Origin: Spinacia oleracea | Taxonomy: Eukaryota; Streptophyta; Magnoliopsida; Caryophyllales; Amaranthaceae | Length of the DNA stretch: 64,000 bases | Reading direction: 5' to 3' | NCBI RefSeq assembly: GCF_020520425.1 | Contig: NC_079487.1 | Location: 112,378,141-112,442,140, forward strand | Part shown: positions 48,580 through 59,643 of the stretch, one piece after another | How positions within the stretch are numbered: position 1 is the first letter of the stretch | Layout of the letters: each line of letters begins with the position of its first letter | Notes under the pieces: model-generated | Told to the model about the DNA's origin: nothing | Seen by the model: only the letters and a program-made list of their open reading frames with translations | The model's database searches: none | Made by a program: the position numbers and the translations under genes

Positions 48580-49196
48580 GAGTGGTTTTTGGGAAATGTG
48601 CTAAAAGATGTCAAAATTCCCGAAATTCAACTATGTTTCAATTAATTATCAATTTACCGCCCACGTCAAAAAAGAAACCTATATTTTTTTTTAACGAGTC
48701 GGGACTACTTCGCCAACTCAATTGGTGATGTAATAGGACTACATCACTAATTGAGTTGGCGACGTACATAGTACTATTTTTCACCTTTATAGTCAACAGA
48801 ACTGGACAAACAAAATCGGCAACACAACTTAGCAGTGAAAGTAGACAAACAAAGTTGTCAATTGAATCGGCGATGTTATATAGAGAAATCGCCAACTCAA
48901 TTTATCAGTAAAAGTGGACAAACAAATTCGCCAATTGAATCGGCGACGTTGTATAGCACAACCGCCAAGTGAAATGGTGATGATGTCAGGTAACTCGTCA
49001 ATTCCATTGGCGATTTTACTGAACAATATTGCCATTGAATTGGCAATTTTGCTTACAACATCACCAATTCAACTGACGATTAGTGTTGAAGTGTTTAAAC
49101 CAACATTGACGTGGATTGTAGATTGAGAATTTATTGAAAGAGGAGCGTATTTTATGGAACTTGAACATCTTTTAACATTTTTGCCGGAAACCTCTC
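48580..49196. mobile_element. Mutator-type non-autonomous element with palindromic interior
   Basis: 617 bp. Inverted ends of about 43 bp are about 75% identical (GAGTGGTTTTTGGG versus GAGAGGTTTCCGGC, both followed by TTAAAAGATGT-like sequence). A perfect 9-bp duplication TACATTTTA lies at 48571-48579 and 49197-49205. The interior repeats TCGCCAA(C/T)T(C/G)AATTGGCGATGT-like half-palindromes at least eight times. Confidence 0.82.
48710..48762. repeat. Strong hairpin within the Mutator-type element
   Basis: Arms of 23 nt (from TCGCCAACTCAATTGGTGAT) pair with one mismatch across a 7-nt loop. Confidence 0.85.
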
Positions 49197-49205
49197 TACA
49201 TTTTA

Positions 49206-50280
49206 ACATAAATATATCTTTGTTTAAATATTTCTTTTTAGTGAATGCATTTTCTCAAATCGGAAAATAATTAAGTAATAAAGAGTTGTACGGCATCTAC
49301 GGACAAATACATGATAAAATGAAATAAAAGTTTCTTTCATTAAAACTACAGTCGTTAAATAGATCTTGCACTATAGAATGTTTCCTGTGTATAACGTTAG
49401 AACATGCAACATTAATAATTTCTTGCAGTCACGAGAATGATTTTCACTTGATTCCTCTGGATGTACTCGAAAATTGATATTTGTTGTTATTCCGCGTAAA
49501 ACTTTATCAATGAACCAATTCTATAAAAATTTGCTACGAAGTAACGACAAATTGGACATATTAAAACTCACCAACAGAAGACTACGAAAAAGTATGATTG
49601 TATGAACTCTGCCCAAATGGTGAAGATTTGTTGAAAATTAAGAGAATTAACTGAATTAAATATAGGAAAATGATCGAAAATATTCTAATTTCTCCCTATA
49701 AGGATTACAAAAAATAAACCCTACAAAAGGAAAGGGAGAGAGTGAATATTTTACTCTTCTATTGTTCTACATTACCTCGATTTTTTAATTTCAAAAAATA
49801 ATACTTCAGTAATAAAACGTTAAAAAATAATTAATGACGTGAATTCCGAGGCCAAATGTATTTTGCTATTATTAGTACGTGCGGCATGACAAGGCCAACA
49901 TCCAATGCAAAATACAATTACCGAAACGTATGCATTAAAACTAAATTATAGTGGATGTATTGCATAACTATTTTTTGCTGTTTGACCAAGTCAACAAATG
50001 GGGTTAGAAAAGAAAAACCACCGAACTAGCACAAAAATCACAACCACCAAGCATGTCTTTGTCTTTATCTGGATTTACAGTCTCCGAAACATCCAAAAGC
50101 TAAACCATTTTTATTTTTATTTTATTTTATTTTAAATGAAATAATAAGGGGGGTTTATAATGTTACCAAAATAAATTGGAACTATTTACTCGTATAATTT
50201 AAGTGGGATCAGAGGAAAACAGAGGAAAGTAAAATATACTTTAATACTCCGTAAATAATTGAAGAGTAGGGTAAAAGATA
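49206..50280. other. Intergenic, no feature seen
   Basis: AT-rich, no gene or bounded repeat. Confidence 0.4.
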
Positions 50281-50535
50281 CTCTTCTTTCTCTTAATACT
50301 CTATTTTGATCGGATACGCTTGTCAATGCACAAATTTGACTATCAATTTCTTTAACTATATATTATAGAAACTTATAAAAATATTAATATTTTGAAAATA
50401 TATATTAAGATGAAGACAACAATATATTATATACTAACATTTGTTTTCATATACTAAAAATAAAATAGGGTCAAGATAAAATATGTGAATAGTGCAAAAA
50501 GTCAAAGTAGATCGAATATTAAGGGACGAAGGGAG
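50281..50535. mobile_element. Stowaway-type MITE
   Basis: Ends CTCTTCTTTCTCTTAATACT and complementary ATATTAAGGGACGAAGGGAG, flanked by TA (50279-50280, 50536-50537). Confidence 0.78.
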
Positions 50536-51049
50536 TATCAAAAATGGAATTATGACTTTTTGAGGAGACTCTGTAACAATTTAAAATGACTCCCAAAAAA
50601 ATACGAAGGGAGTACTATATATTCATGTTTCTTCCATCTTTAAAAGATTTCCTCATATTTCCTATGTCTCTTTTTATTTGTCTCATTTTCTCTTTAGCAT
50701 GGCCCTTTAAAATTGTTCCCTACTTTAAATAGGTACTCCGTAAGTTTTTTCACTTGTTTTCTTTGTATCCCTCAAATCATGAGGAGTTGGGGACCACTTA
50801 CTAACTCATATGCGCGCGTTATGTTTACATTCAATCCTCAATAAAGTAGAGTTTCTTCAACGAAACAATAAAAAAGAAACAGAAGGAGAAACTCTTTTCA
50901 CTTGTTCTTTTTCTACCGCTTTCCTCGAAGATTATTTTATTAATCTATGTGCTCATTTTACACCGTAATATCAGTGAAGTAAAATTTGCTCGATAAAATA
51001 ATCTTGTAGGGGCACAAGGAGTAATAGAGAGAACCAAAAAGGGTAAATA
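50536..51049. other. Intergenic with MITE scraps
   Basis: A stray AAATACGAAGGGAGTAC end at about 50598 and a CCTATGTCTCTTTTTATTTG start at about 50660 look like Stowaway fragments. Nothing else seen. Confidence 0.35.
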
Positions 51050-51117
51050 GGAAGAAAAAAAACGAGATTTGAACTCATTGTGAATAGCATCCCATAATTT
51101 TAACCAACTACGCCGGT
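51050..51117 (-). repeat. tRNA-like relic (SINE head or tRNA pseudogene)
   Basis: Minus strand GGCGTAGTTGGTTAAAATTA resembles a D-arm/A-box and GAGTTCAAATCTC a B-box/T-arm. The structure is too decayed for a working tRNA. Confidence 0.4.
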
Positions 51118-51255
51118 ACTATTGTTGCGAAAAAACGGTAAAAATGAGAGAAGGAAAACTTGGGGAGGGCAGTAAATTGGGAAGATATGGTAGGAGTATC
51201 GTCCCACAAAATCAGACATGTTACAGGGGTGCAGCAACCAGTGGGCACTCTGCAC

Positions 51256-51293
51256 TTCCCCATCCCCATCCCCATCCCCATCCCCATCCCCAC
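51256..51293. repeat. (CCCCAT)n minisatellite
   Basis: Six units of CCCCAT. Confidence 0.95.
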
Positions 51294-51894
51294 CTTTGTA
51301 TGTAAGTTGTGAAATTGTAAACTTGCCCTTCTGGCACAAGCAATGTTGATTTTATTTTCATTTTGATCTTCACCCTTAACCCATGCATGCTACTTACTAT
51401 TTTTAGCTTTTATGACCCAACATATCATATCTTTTCATGCCCCTCTTGTTCTTTTCCTTCATCTACACTACATGATCCACTCTTAACTCTAGTCACTTCT
51501 TGAGTTTTTTCCTAACTTGTACATGCATCAAAAGTTTGATTCTAACACCCAACTTCATCAAATCCATGTGTGTACATAATGACACTAGAAAGGTAACACC
51601 AATTATATAGGCTTGTATGTCACGCGTCATTTCTTAATTTGACATACTCCGTAGTATACATGTGTTGGCCTCAAATTGGAGTATATTATGTACTGAATAA
51701 TTTATCATGCCTATATGGATTTCACGCTCTAAATTGATCGTTGAAACTTAGTTACTACCTATTTGTAACTTACTTATCTAATGTGATAAACATTAAAAAA
51801 TGATACTTACATTAAAAAGATGTGAATGTAATAGGGCTCAACAAGTTGTAGCTACTCTTATTTAAGGGAGGAGTAATGTATTCATTCATCCCGT

Positions 51895-51898
<4 letters not shown>
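51294..51898. other. Intergenic, no feature seen
   Basis: AT-rich, nothing recognised. Confidence 0.4.

Positions 51899-51967
<69 letters not shown>
51899..51967. repeat. (AT)n microsatellite
   Basis: About 34 uninterrupted AT units. Confidence 0.98.
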
Positions 51968-51970
<3 letters not shown>

Positions 51971-52393
51971 TCATAAAATGTTACTCCTCAAATTTATAAA
52001 ACAACCATGTATAAAACAAATCATGAAATATAATTTCAAATTTAACTGCAATAGCTACATGTTTAAAGTGGGAGAAATGATTAAAATAGAATTCAAAATC
52101 ATAACTAAACAACACCTACCAATTTGGATTGAGACGCTATTTACAAGTGTCTCAGTCTCAATTACATATGAAACCTGTTTGCATGTATGTCATGCCTAAC
52201 AAAGCAACAATCACTTTAATAAATGGTAAAAACTCTCACCAAAAAAGAAAGTTACAAACAAACTACTCCGTACTTAGCATCAACATATTGCTTAATCTTA
52301 GTGTGATTGACTAACTTATCATACGTTACCTTATTTTCAAAAGGATAGCTACTCTGTAACTCTGATTTCAAAATACAAGTCTAAACTCAACTA
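51968..52393. other. Intergenic, no feature seen
   Basis: AT-rich, no gene. Confidence 0.4.
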
Positions 52394-52652
52394 CTCCCTC
52401 CGTCCCAGAATACTTGAAACGGTTTGATTTTTTGCACTATTTACATAATTCACTTTAACCCTATTTTATTTCAAGTATATGAAAACAAATGTTAGTATAT
52501 AATATATTGTTGGCTTCATCTTAATATATATTTTCAAAATATTAATATTTTGTAAATTTTTATAATAAATAGTTAAAGATATTGGTGGTCAAATTTGTGC
52601 ATTGAAAAGCGTGTCCAGTTAAAACGTTGCGAGTTTTCCGGGACAGATGGAG
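52394..52652. mobile_element. Stowaway-type MITE
   Basis: Left end CTCCCTCCGTCCCAGAATAC; right end GGGACAGATGGAG is partly decayed. TA at 52392-52393 and 52653-52654. Confidence 0.83.
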
Positions 52653-53745
52653 TATAAAGTTATCAAGTGGAGTAGCTCTATCGATGAAACTTCGACCTAA
52701 TTGTTAAAATCGAGAGTCATTGTATGATAAATTGTCATCTACTCTCGTATCAAATAATTTGGTGTCAAAATTACCAAATTTAACCATAAAAGTCATTTAC
52801 AAATTGCCTAATATAGCCAATTATTTTGAAATAGAGAGTACAATGAAAGCGAAATGGTATACTTCATGCGCTTTTCAAACCATCTTTAAGATAGTCTCAT
52901 TCACGGGAATATCCCTAAATTATTGAAGTTGAAATTCACTTCATTATACTCATTGATTGCCAATTTCTTCACATGATAGACGCAGTTCATGAATCGTCCA
53001 ATCAATCTTATGCATCAAACCAACTGCTAACCAATACCGCGTATTTCTAACATTTCACTCAGACTTCGAATCCAATTTTTACCAATTAAGCTAGTCGGCA
53101 ACCACCACATCACTAATAAAAACACGAATGAAGACAACCATTATGATTTCATTATTGAATTATAAACCCCAGCAAAGGGGAAAATTACATGAAACTAATG
53201 CCATCACCCCAAATCACTTTATATAATCACTAATGAAAAGGGGGGGAAATTAACAAAATCCACCTTTTCCTTGATTAAGCAAGCTAATTAAACCTAAAAC
53301 AACACCTAATAATACTACAATCTCCTAATCATAATAGTAATCTCATTCCTCCCAAACTTTATTACAAATCACAATTTGCATGGAAATTTAAAAAACTTGC
53401 ATTTCCTGCCTACTTGTTGTATTTCTTCTTCTTCGTCTAATCCCCATCTTTTGAAATCTACCTTTCAAAAGCAAAGCTTGTTTCGCCCAAAAGCTGCTGC
53501 AACTCTGCTTTTAATAAAGACTTCTACAAAAACCCAAAAATATTAAAAAGAAAATAACTGGATTTTCCTTATTCCTTTCATTTCCATTTTCCCATTTCTA
53601 CTTTTCCTTTTTTTCAATTTTTTTTCTCATCATCCTAAAAATAAAAAACCATATACTATACTCAATAAAAACAATCCAACCCCCAAATCTCTCTTTCCAA
53701 CAAAGAACCCTAGGAGAGAGAAAATGAGTGCCAAACCCTCGCAAA
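52653..53745. other. 3' flank of the 53746-55526 gene
   Basis: Low-complexity T- and A-rich sequence. The right part (about 53400-53745) probably includes the 3' untranslated region of the minus-strand gene. Confidence 0.4.
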
Positions 53746-55526
53746 TCAGTAAGTCCAGTCACTCGGTAGCCGGATTTCATGACCCATCATTGTTGCCGCC
53801 GTTGCTTCATTCCTTATCAAATTCCTCCTTTGTTCCAGAATCGCATTTCTTCTCGCCATTATTATCTCTGTAACATTTTCCCCAAATTCAGTTAATTTCC
53901 TTGAAAATAATATTGATTAGTAAAAATATTTGTTTAAATAACAAAAAAAATTAAAGAAATTACCACGGTCAGATAATAATCCAGAACCAAATCGTGAATG
54001 TTGGATGTTACCAGTGACTTCCTCGAAATCTCGATTGATAGCTTGAAATACTCTCGCAGGATGCATCACTGTTTAACAGAAACAAATTAAATTATAAAAA
54101 TGAAGAGATTACAGATCTGGGATTATGCGGGGATTTATTTCATTTTTCAGAAACAACCAAAAATAAGAACATTGGAATTTTTTTTCTAACAGGTAAAACG
54201 ACAAAAAGTAACTAACGAATTGGACACGAGAAATGGATTGTGATTCCACAACACAAGGAACAAATAATACAAGTATTTACCAGCTGGTTTTTTGCGAGGT
54301 TCGGGTGGTGGTGTTGTTCCAGCACGCCTCGGAAGGAAAACTCCGGTTCCGGTTGACTGCCTTTTCAAAGCGGGCATGGACCTTGACCCGGGACCGTTCA
54401 GGAAGTGTGGCTGCATCAATGGTCCGCTGTTTGGTTGGCGGTGCTGGTTGGGTCTCAGAGAAGGCCATGCAGACTGTGGAAGTCCAAGAGGTGCACCACC
54501 GCAGCTTCGCCTTTGCTGGTGGTGGTTGTGGTGTTGGCAGTAGATGTTTCCGGTGTTCCCCTGTCTCTTCACTTGCTCATACTGAAATTCCTGAATAATA
54601 ACGCCAAGAATCAGAAATCAAATCCAAAACAAAAGAGATATGAGAAAGAAATACAGCAGAGCATGTTGTGGTGAATTTAATTTTACCGGAGGAAAGTCGT
54701 AGAAGGAGTTGAGTTGGCGTTGGTGGTGCGACTTTGAAGGAAGAGAAACGCTTCGTGGCGCAGCGAGAAGTCCTCTGTTCGGCAGGTTGTTGCTATGGTG
54801 GTGGTTCACTTGTGCGGCGAGCGCATTCATTTTCAATCTAGCAACTTGACCGGCGGCCTCGTACAAAAGCTCCCACGCGGCATCGCTTTTGGGTGGAGGA
54901 GTCACCGGCGGTGAAGGAACTCGAGGTGAAGGTCCATTTGGGCTTCCTCCGTTGCTTGAAACCCCGCTCCGAGTCGACCAGGGACCGAATCCGGACAGCG
55001 TCGATTGTGGAGACGTCGAGAATAGCCATGGTTTCTAACAACAGAAAGTTACAAATTAAGTTAAAATCAAAATCAGATCTATGAGTATTATTTAAATAAA
55101 GTTTATAGAGAAAATATCCTATACCTCGGTGGTGGAGTTGGGGGAGGAGTCCTTGAGAGTGGACTGGGCGAGGTGGCGAGTTAACTCAGCTAAGAAATCG
55201 TCGTCGTCTTCATTAATATTGCGGCGCTCGTCGTTATTGCTGTCACCGCGCTCAGTCTCGGTTGAACTCACCGGCGAGTCAAGGGACGAGTTAAGGTCAA
55301 AACCGAGCGAGTTAGAGAAGATGTCGTTGAGGTTATTCTTCCCACAGTATTCGTCCTTCTTGAAGTTTCGGTGATGGGTCTCTTTGGCAAGAAAGTCGTT
55401 GAAGTTGTTCTTCCCACAGTTTCCGTCCTTCATGCAGCTCCTGTCGTCGGTGAGAAAGTCGTCGTCGGTGAGGAAATGAGAGGGTAGCCAAAACGCAGCG
55501 TTCTCCGAATCCATACTCTCGCCCAT
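53746..55526 (-). CDS. Plant-specific protein of unknown function (At3g54000-like)
   Basis: Five exons, 55526-55125, 55034-54687, 54590-54281, 54068-53964 and 53867-53746, all with GT..AG junctions, give 428 residues. I recognise no catalytic domain. Short conserved blocks sit in otherwise disordered sequence: FWLPSHFLTDDDFL near the N-terminus, LAELTRHLAQSTL (about 112-124), KPWLFSTSPQSTLSG (from 135), WELLYEAAGQVARLKM (about 189-204), TGVFLPRR with PRKKPA (about 330-352), and a terminal LPSDWTY. This pattern matches what I recall of an uncharacterised Arabidopsis family including At3g54000 and At5g59050; that match is from memory. No signal peptide or membrane segment; the acidic N-terminus and Ser/Pro/His-rich middle suggest a soluble, perhaps nuclear, regulatory or scaffold protein. 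That last point is inference. Confidence 0.85.
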
Positions 55527-55650
55527 GGTAGCAAAACAGAGTAGTAGCAGAAGAAGAAGTAGTGTCTGTCAGCTTGAAATTGAAGAGAGAGAGAGAAAGG
55601 CGAAAGAGGGAGAGGAGTTATGAGTGGGTATGTTGCTGCGTGAAGAAGAT

Positions 55651-55660
55651 TTAATTATAA
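55651..55660 (-). promoter_or_regulatory. Possible TATA box of the 53746-55526 gene
   Basis: Minus-strand TTATAATTAA about 125 nt upstream of the ATG. A CT-rich leader (minus strand) with a GA/CT microsatellite lies between, as in many plant genes. Confidence 0.45.
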
Positions 55661-55663
55661 GGG

Positions 55664-56519
55664 GAGGAGAAGTGAGGGAGGGGATGCTTTGTAGCTGATG
55701 AGGTTGCAGGCCGGGGGACCCACTCAGCTACAGAGAAGAGAAAAAAGCAAAAGGTGGAGAGGAGGAGGAGGAGAGAGAAAGATGGGGGAGGGTGAGAATG
55801 TTGAAGACAATCTGCTTTTATTAAGGTTTCTTTGATAGGGGAAAGGGGCTCGGATTATTTATTTTTTATTTTTTATTTTTCATTAATACTTCGTATTAGA
55901 TTATTAGGGAATTCAAAATTGAAGCTTAAAACAGATTGAGAGGGGTGATAGATTGATAATAATATGCTAATTGGAGTGGGGAATACCGTTGATGTTCATA
56001 AGTAATTTTTATCTTTGATGCTGCATGATATTCTCTTCATTCTTTAATGTAAACTATTACTTCGTAAAAAATTATGAAAATAGTACGAAATATATGAAAT
56101 GATAAGTGTCTAACAGTAAAAATTCGTGAAACGCCTCATCTACGAAAACTAGACCCAAAAAATAGTGATTAAGGGCCGGATTAGATGAATTGTCGTCAGA
56201 AAATCATTTTACTGAAACAAGAACCCTTAATTTCTAATGAGAATTTTGAAGAGATGAAATGGTTGTGACAAAATTATCTAAAAAAACAGTGAAAAGTTGA
56301 TACTAGTACAAATATTTTGCAATTTATTTATTATTTATTTAGATTTAAAAAGAGGGGCCAGAAACATGGAAACAACAGTGGAGGAATTGGGCCTAGTAGT
56401 TGGGGACATTTGTTCTTTTGTGTGGACACCCACCTGCCACCTGTGCAGCTTATTTTGAAACCAGAAGAAGAGGGTTTATTTTTATTTTACTTTTGTAAAT
56501 ATACAATAATAATAATAAT
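55664..56519. other. Intergenic, promoter side of the 53746-55526 gene
   Basis: GA-rich near 55740-55790, then AT-rich. Nothing else recognised. Confidence 0.4.
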
Positions 56520-57153
56520 ATTATTCTCGTTCAGCGTTTTTGAAGCTCGGTTCTGTTTGTTTGTTGGGCACGGTGGTTCTGTTGGTCGTGGTTCTGTTGG
56601 TCTGCAGTGGTTCTGTTTGTTGGTCGCGGTGCTTCGTCAAGGTAACGGTGGTTTCGGTGGTTCGTCGGTGGTGGTTCGTTTGGTGTTGGCATTGTGTTGG
56701 TGTCATATTCGTTGGTTCGTTGCTGCACAATTATTGGCGGTATTGTTTGGTTTTGCGTTTGGTATTGGTTTTGCGATTTGGTATTGGTTTTGCGATTTGG
56801 TATTGCGAGTTGATCATTGTTATTTCAATGGTATTTGGAATTGAATATTGCTGCTTCTCTCGGATCAGGTTTTCGGAGTGATTATTGCTGCAGTGTTGGT
56901 GTGATTGTCGCTGTGTTTGTTGCTGCAGCTCCGTTGGTGTTTGGTGTGATTGTTGCGACAGTGTTCAAGGCATTGTGATTGTTGATGTTCGTTTCAGCGT
57001 GGTAGTGTGTTGATATTGTTGAGGTCAGAGGGTGTATTGTTTCAGGGTTATTTTAGTGCCGCGTTGTGTTTGTTGGCATTGTGTGGTTGGTGCGTTGTGA
57101 GGTTGCGTTTCTTGGCGGAGGTTTCAGGTTCAGTGCGGTTGAAGTGCCTTCAT
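56520..57153 (+). other. G/T-rich leader of the R2-like RT gene
   Basis: Dense GGTTCTGTTGGT and TTGGTATTGGTTTTGCG repeats with very few A residues on this strand. They lead without a break into the RT gene start, so they are likely its 5' untranslated region. The open frames are compositional. Confidence 0.5.
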
Positions 57154-58285
57154 ATGGCAGCGTCCGTGGAGAAATTTCATTGCCCTTTTGTGGGTCTTAG
57201 CGGGTGCCAGGATGGAGGTGGGCGTGGTATGGTAAGGAGTTCTCTGATCACTCACTTACGGGATCGTCATTGTTGCTCTGGTGTGCGGGATGTAACCCGT
57301 CATTCCCTTACTACCAATCCGCAGGTTTTTTCTACGGCTGAGGTGACCTTTCGTCGTATGGAAATTTGGCTGTGTGGAGATTGTTTCAAGACACATACTC
57401 ATCGTACTAGGTGTCGACATGGCAGTGGTTCTAGTACTGTATTTGTAGACCCACCTAATTCTGGGGATGGTATTATTCGTTTTATTCTCTACGGTATTCA
57501 AAAGCCTCAAGCTCCTACTGCCGAGCTGTCTTCTTCTGATGCGCCTCGAGAACATCATTTTTCTTTTGATGTTGCTCTTCTAGACACTTTATTGTCTAAG
57601 CGGTTGCGTTCTGTGAAATCCATCCCTCCCAAATGTCGTTTGGGTTTTTCGCGAGTTCTAAAAGGGGCGCTTGATAAGGTGATTTGCAGACCAGATGACA
57701 TCGCTTGTTGGGTTCAGTTGCTCGTGTTGCCTCTTTGTGTGCTCTCGACTTTTTCTCCGCGAAGTAATCGTGAGTGTTCCTCTAGTGTTAGGCAGCGACG
57801 ACAAGAAGAGAGTATCACCTCTGCTATTTGTTCTTGGGGTGAGCCTGGTGGTTCTGAGCAACTTGTTATCGACACATTGGCCAGCGTGTCTCCATTGGAT
57901 GTTGACGAAGACCATGATTTGGCGGAGCGTAATATTAAGCAATGCAAGAGAAAGATTTCTGACGGTCACTACACTGCTACGGTTAGAATTCTTTCGTCCT
58001 CGGGTCTTGCCCCTTACAGTGATGCTACTCTGGCAGATTTGCAAGCAAAACACCCTTCCTTTCCGGTCCCTACCTTACCGGATATCCCTGTTGATCATCA
58101 CCTGACTGCTACCTCCGTTGTTGTGTTGGAGCAGATTAGGGGCTTTCCGCGGGGTACTTCGTGCGGTAGAGATGGCTTGCGTGCTCAACACCTTTTGGAT
58201 TGCTTGGGTGGTGCTGCTGTAGCTGTTTCTGATGAGTTGGTGGATGCTATTACTCAGGTAGTTAATCTCTTTCTTGCTGGTAAGT
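57154..58285 (+). pseudogene. 5' part of an R2-like reverse-transcriptase gene, cut by a Copia insertion
   Basis: The open frame starts upstream at a non-ATG codon; the first good ATG is at 57154 (MAASVEKFHCPF). About 377 residues are intact. A C2H2-like finger lies at residues 10-39 (C10, C18, H34, H39), and a Cys/His-rich knuckle at about 74-89 (CGDCFKTHTHRTRCRH). A long linker follows, with the start of a reverse-transcriptase domain near residue 332 (RGTSCGRDGLRAQHL). The protein stops matching the family after FLAGK, where the Copia LTR begins; the frame then runs into the LTR and ends at 58329. The catalytic RT core would lie beyond the insertion, outside the window. Family membership is from memory of plant RT-domain proteins; the R2-like reading is inference. 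It complements the C-terminal fragment at 39143-40150. Confidence 0.75.
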
Positions 58286-58601
58286 TGAAGGAAATAATGC
58301 CCTTGGTCCAAGTATGCATTCTATGTTAAGTCTAATAAATGCGGTTCAGTATTAATTAACAAGTTAATAATTCAGTGAGATCAAGTGAGCTGAATGCCTA
58401 GCTAGAGGCCGCTTCAGTTCAAGTGGAATTAATGATATTAATCCACAGCTTACTCTTGACTGAACCCGTAGGGTCACACAAAAAGTACGTAAACGGATCA
58501 AGTATTTAATGGCATTAAATACTCCATCTATGAATATTCGGAACCGACGGATCTTGGTTTCAGTGGGAGCTAAGATCGTCACAGGCAAGAAATGAATACT
58601 C

Positions 58602-58920
58602 CGGAAACGATGATATTGCCGGAAACAGAAATATGGATCGTATCGGAAATATGAATATTATCCAAGTCGTAGATGTTGCCGGAAACGGAAACATGGTACG
58701 TATCGGAAAATATTATTGGAAATGGAAATATTACCAGAATCGGAAATATTGCCGGAAACGGAAATATTGTCAGAATCGGAAATATTACCGGAATCGGAAA
58801 ATAATTCCGGAAACGGAAATATTAAATATTTGTTCGAATCGGAAATTAATTCCGGAATCGGAAATATTAAATATTGTTCGTATCGGAAATAGATTCCGGA
58901 AATGGAAATTTAATCGGAAG
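58602..58920. repeat. GGAAATATTGCCGGAA tandem array in the LTR
   Basis: About 17 units of 16-21 bp on the theme CGGAAATATTRCCGGAAWCGG lie upstream of the LTR TATA box, in the usual enhancer position. Confidence 0.85.
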
Positions 58921-59264
58921 CGTATCGTACGAATTAGCATCGGACGAGGCCTGCCGGACGAAGGCCCAGCACGAAGCCGGGCCATCGCCCAGCAAGCACG
59001 CACGCCACAAGCCCAGCGCGCACCAAGGCCACGGATGCGTGGGCCGCGCTGCATGGGCTGCTGCTCGCATGCGCATGGGCAGCCCTTGTGGCTGCCGTGT
59101 GTGTGTGTGAGTTTGTGCTCATGCGTGATTCCTAAAACTGCAAGAGTTAGTGTGTGATTAAATTCCTATTCCTAATTAGATAAATTAATTAAATAGAATT
59201 CATGTAGGATTCTAATTTCAATTAATTCGTATCCTACTAGGATTGCGATTCCTTTTCCATAACT

Positions 59265-59273
59265 CTATAAATA
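59265..59273 (+). promoter_or_regulatory. TATA box of the Copia LTR
   Basis: TATAAATAA about 360 bp before the LTR end, the expected place for the retrotransposon promoter. Confidence 0.6.
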
Positions 59274-59629
59274 AAGGCCTAGGGGTCATTATTTACATAC
59301 AAGTTTTTAAGTATTCAAAACTAAGATTTTTAAGCAGAAAAATCAGCCAATATTCTTGCCTACCCAACCGAAAATATTAGAACCTTAAGGGCGATTCTAG
59401 TTGGTCAATCTTAAGGCGGATCCGGACGTGCTGTGGACTATCTACGGAGGGACGACACTTGGAGTCCTAAAGACTTGTTCTTGTTCGGTTCGGGCGCAGC
59501 TAGGGAAGGCACGCAACAAAGAGTATGCATCTAAACTATGCTAAATGATTATGTGTAAATAATATGTTTCCTGACTTTATGGTTTTTCCGCATGATTTAT
59601 GAACTGTCATATGAATCATAACCTAACAG

Positions 59630-59643
59630 TGGTATCACGAGCC
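59630..59643 (+). other. Primer-binding site (initiator tRNA-Met)
   Basis: TGGTATCACGAGCC begins one base after the LTR end and matches the usual TGGTATCAGAGCC primer site apart from one inserted or changed base. Confidence 0.85.

Larger units (their letters stand above)
58286..59628 (+). mobile_element. 5' LTR of a Ty1/Copia retrotransposon
   Basis: The 3' end (CATAACCTAACA) is fixed by the primer-binding site that follows. Two 5' ends are possible. TGAAGGAAATAATGCCC at 58286 is where the interrupted RT gene stops matching its family. TGTTAAG at 58324 makes a better inverted match to CTAACA. The candidate target duplications are TAAGT and TTCTA respectively; the partner copy is outside the window. 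A TATA box lies at about 59265. Confidence 0.82.

Noticed and set aside
54186-54672. Plus-strand frames opposite the unknown-function gene
   Set aside because: Antisense shadows of exon 3; the spliced minus-strand protein keeps frame across all junctions.
57007-57153. Upstream extension of the RT-gene frame
   Set aside because: Starts at a non-ATG codon and translates the G/T-rich leader; the ATG at 57154 precedes the first zinc finger.
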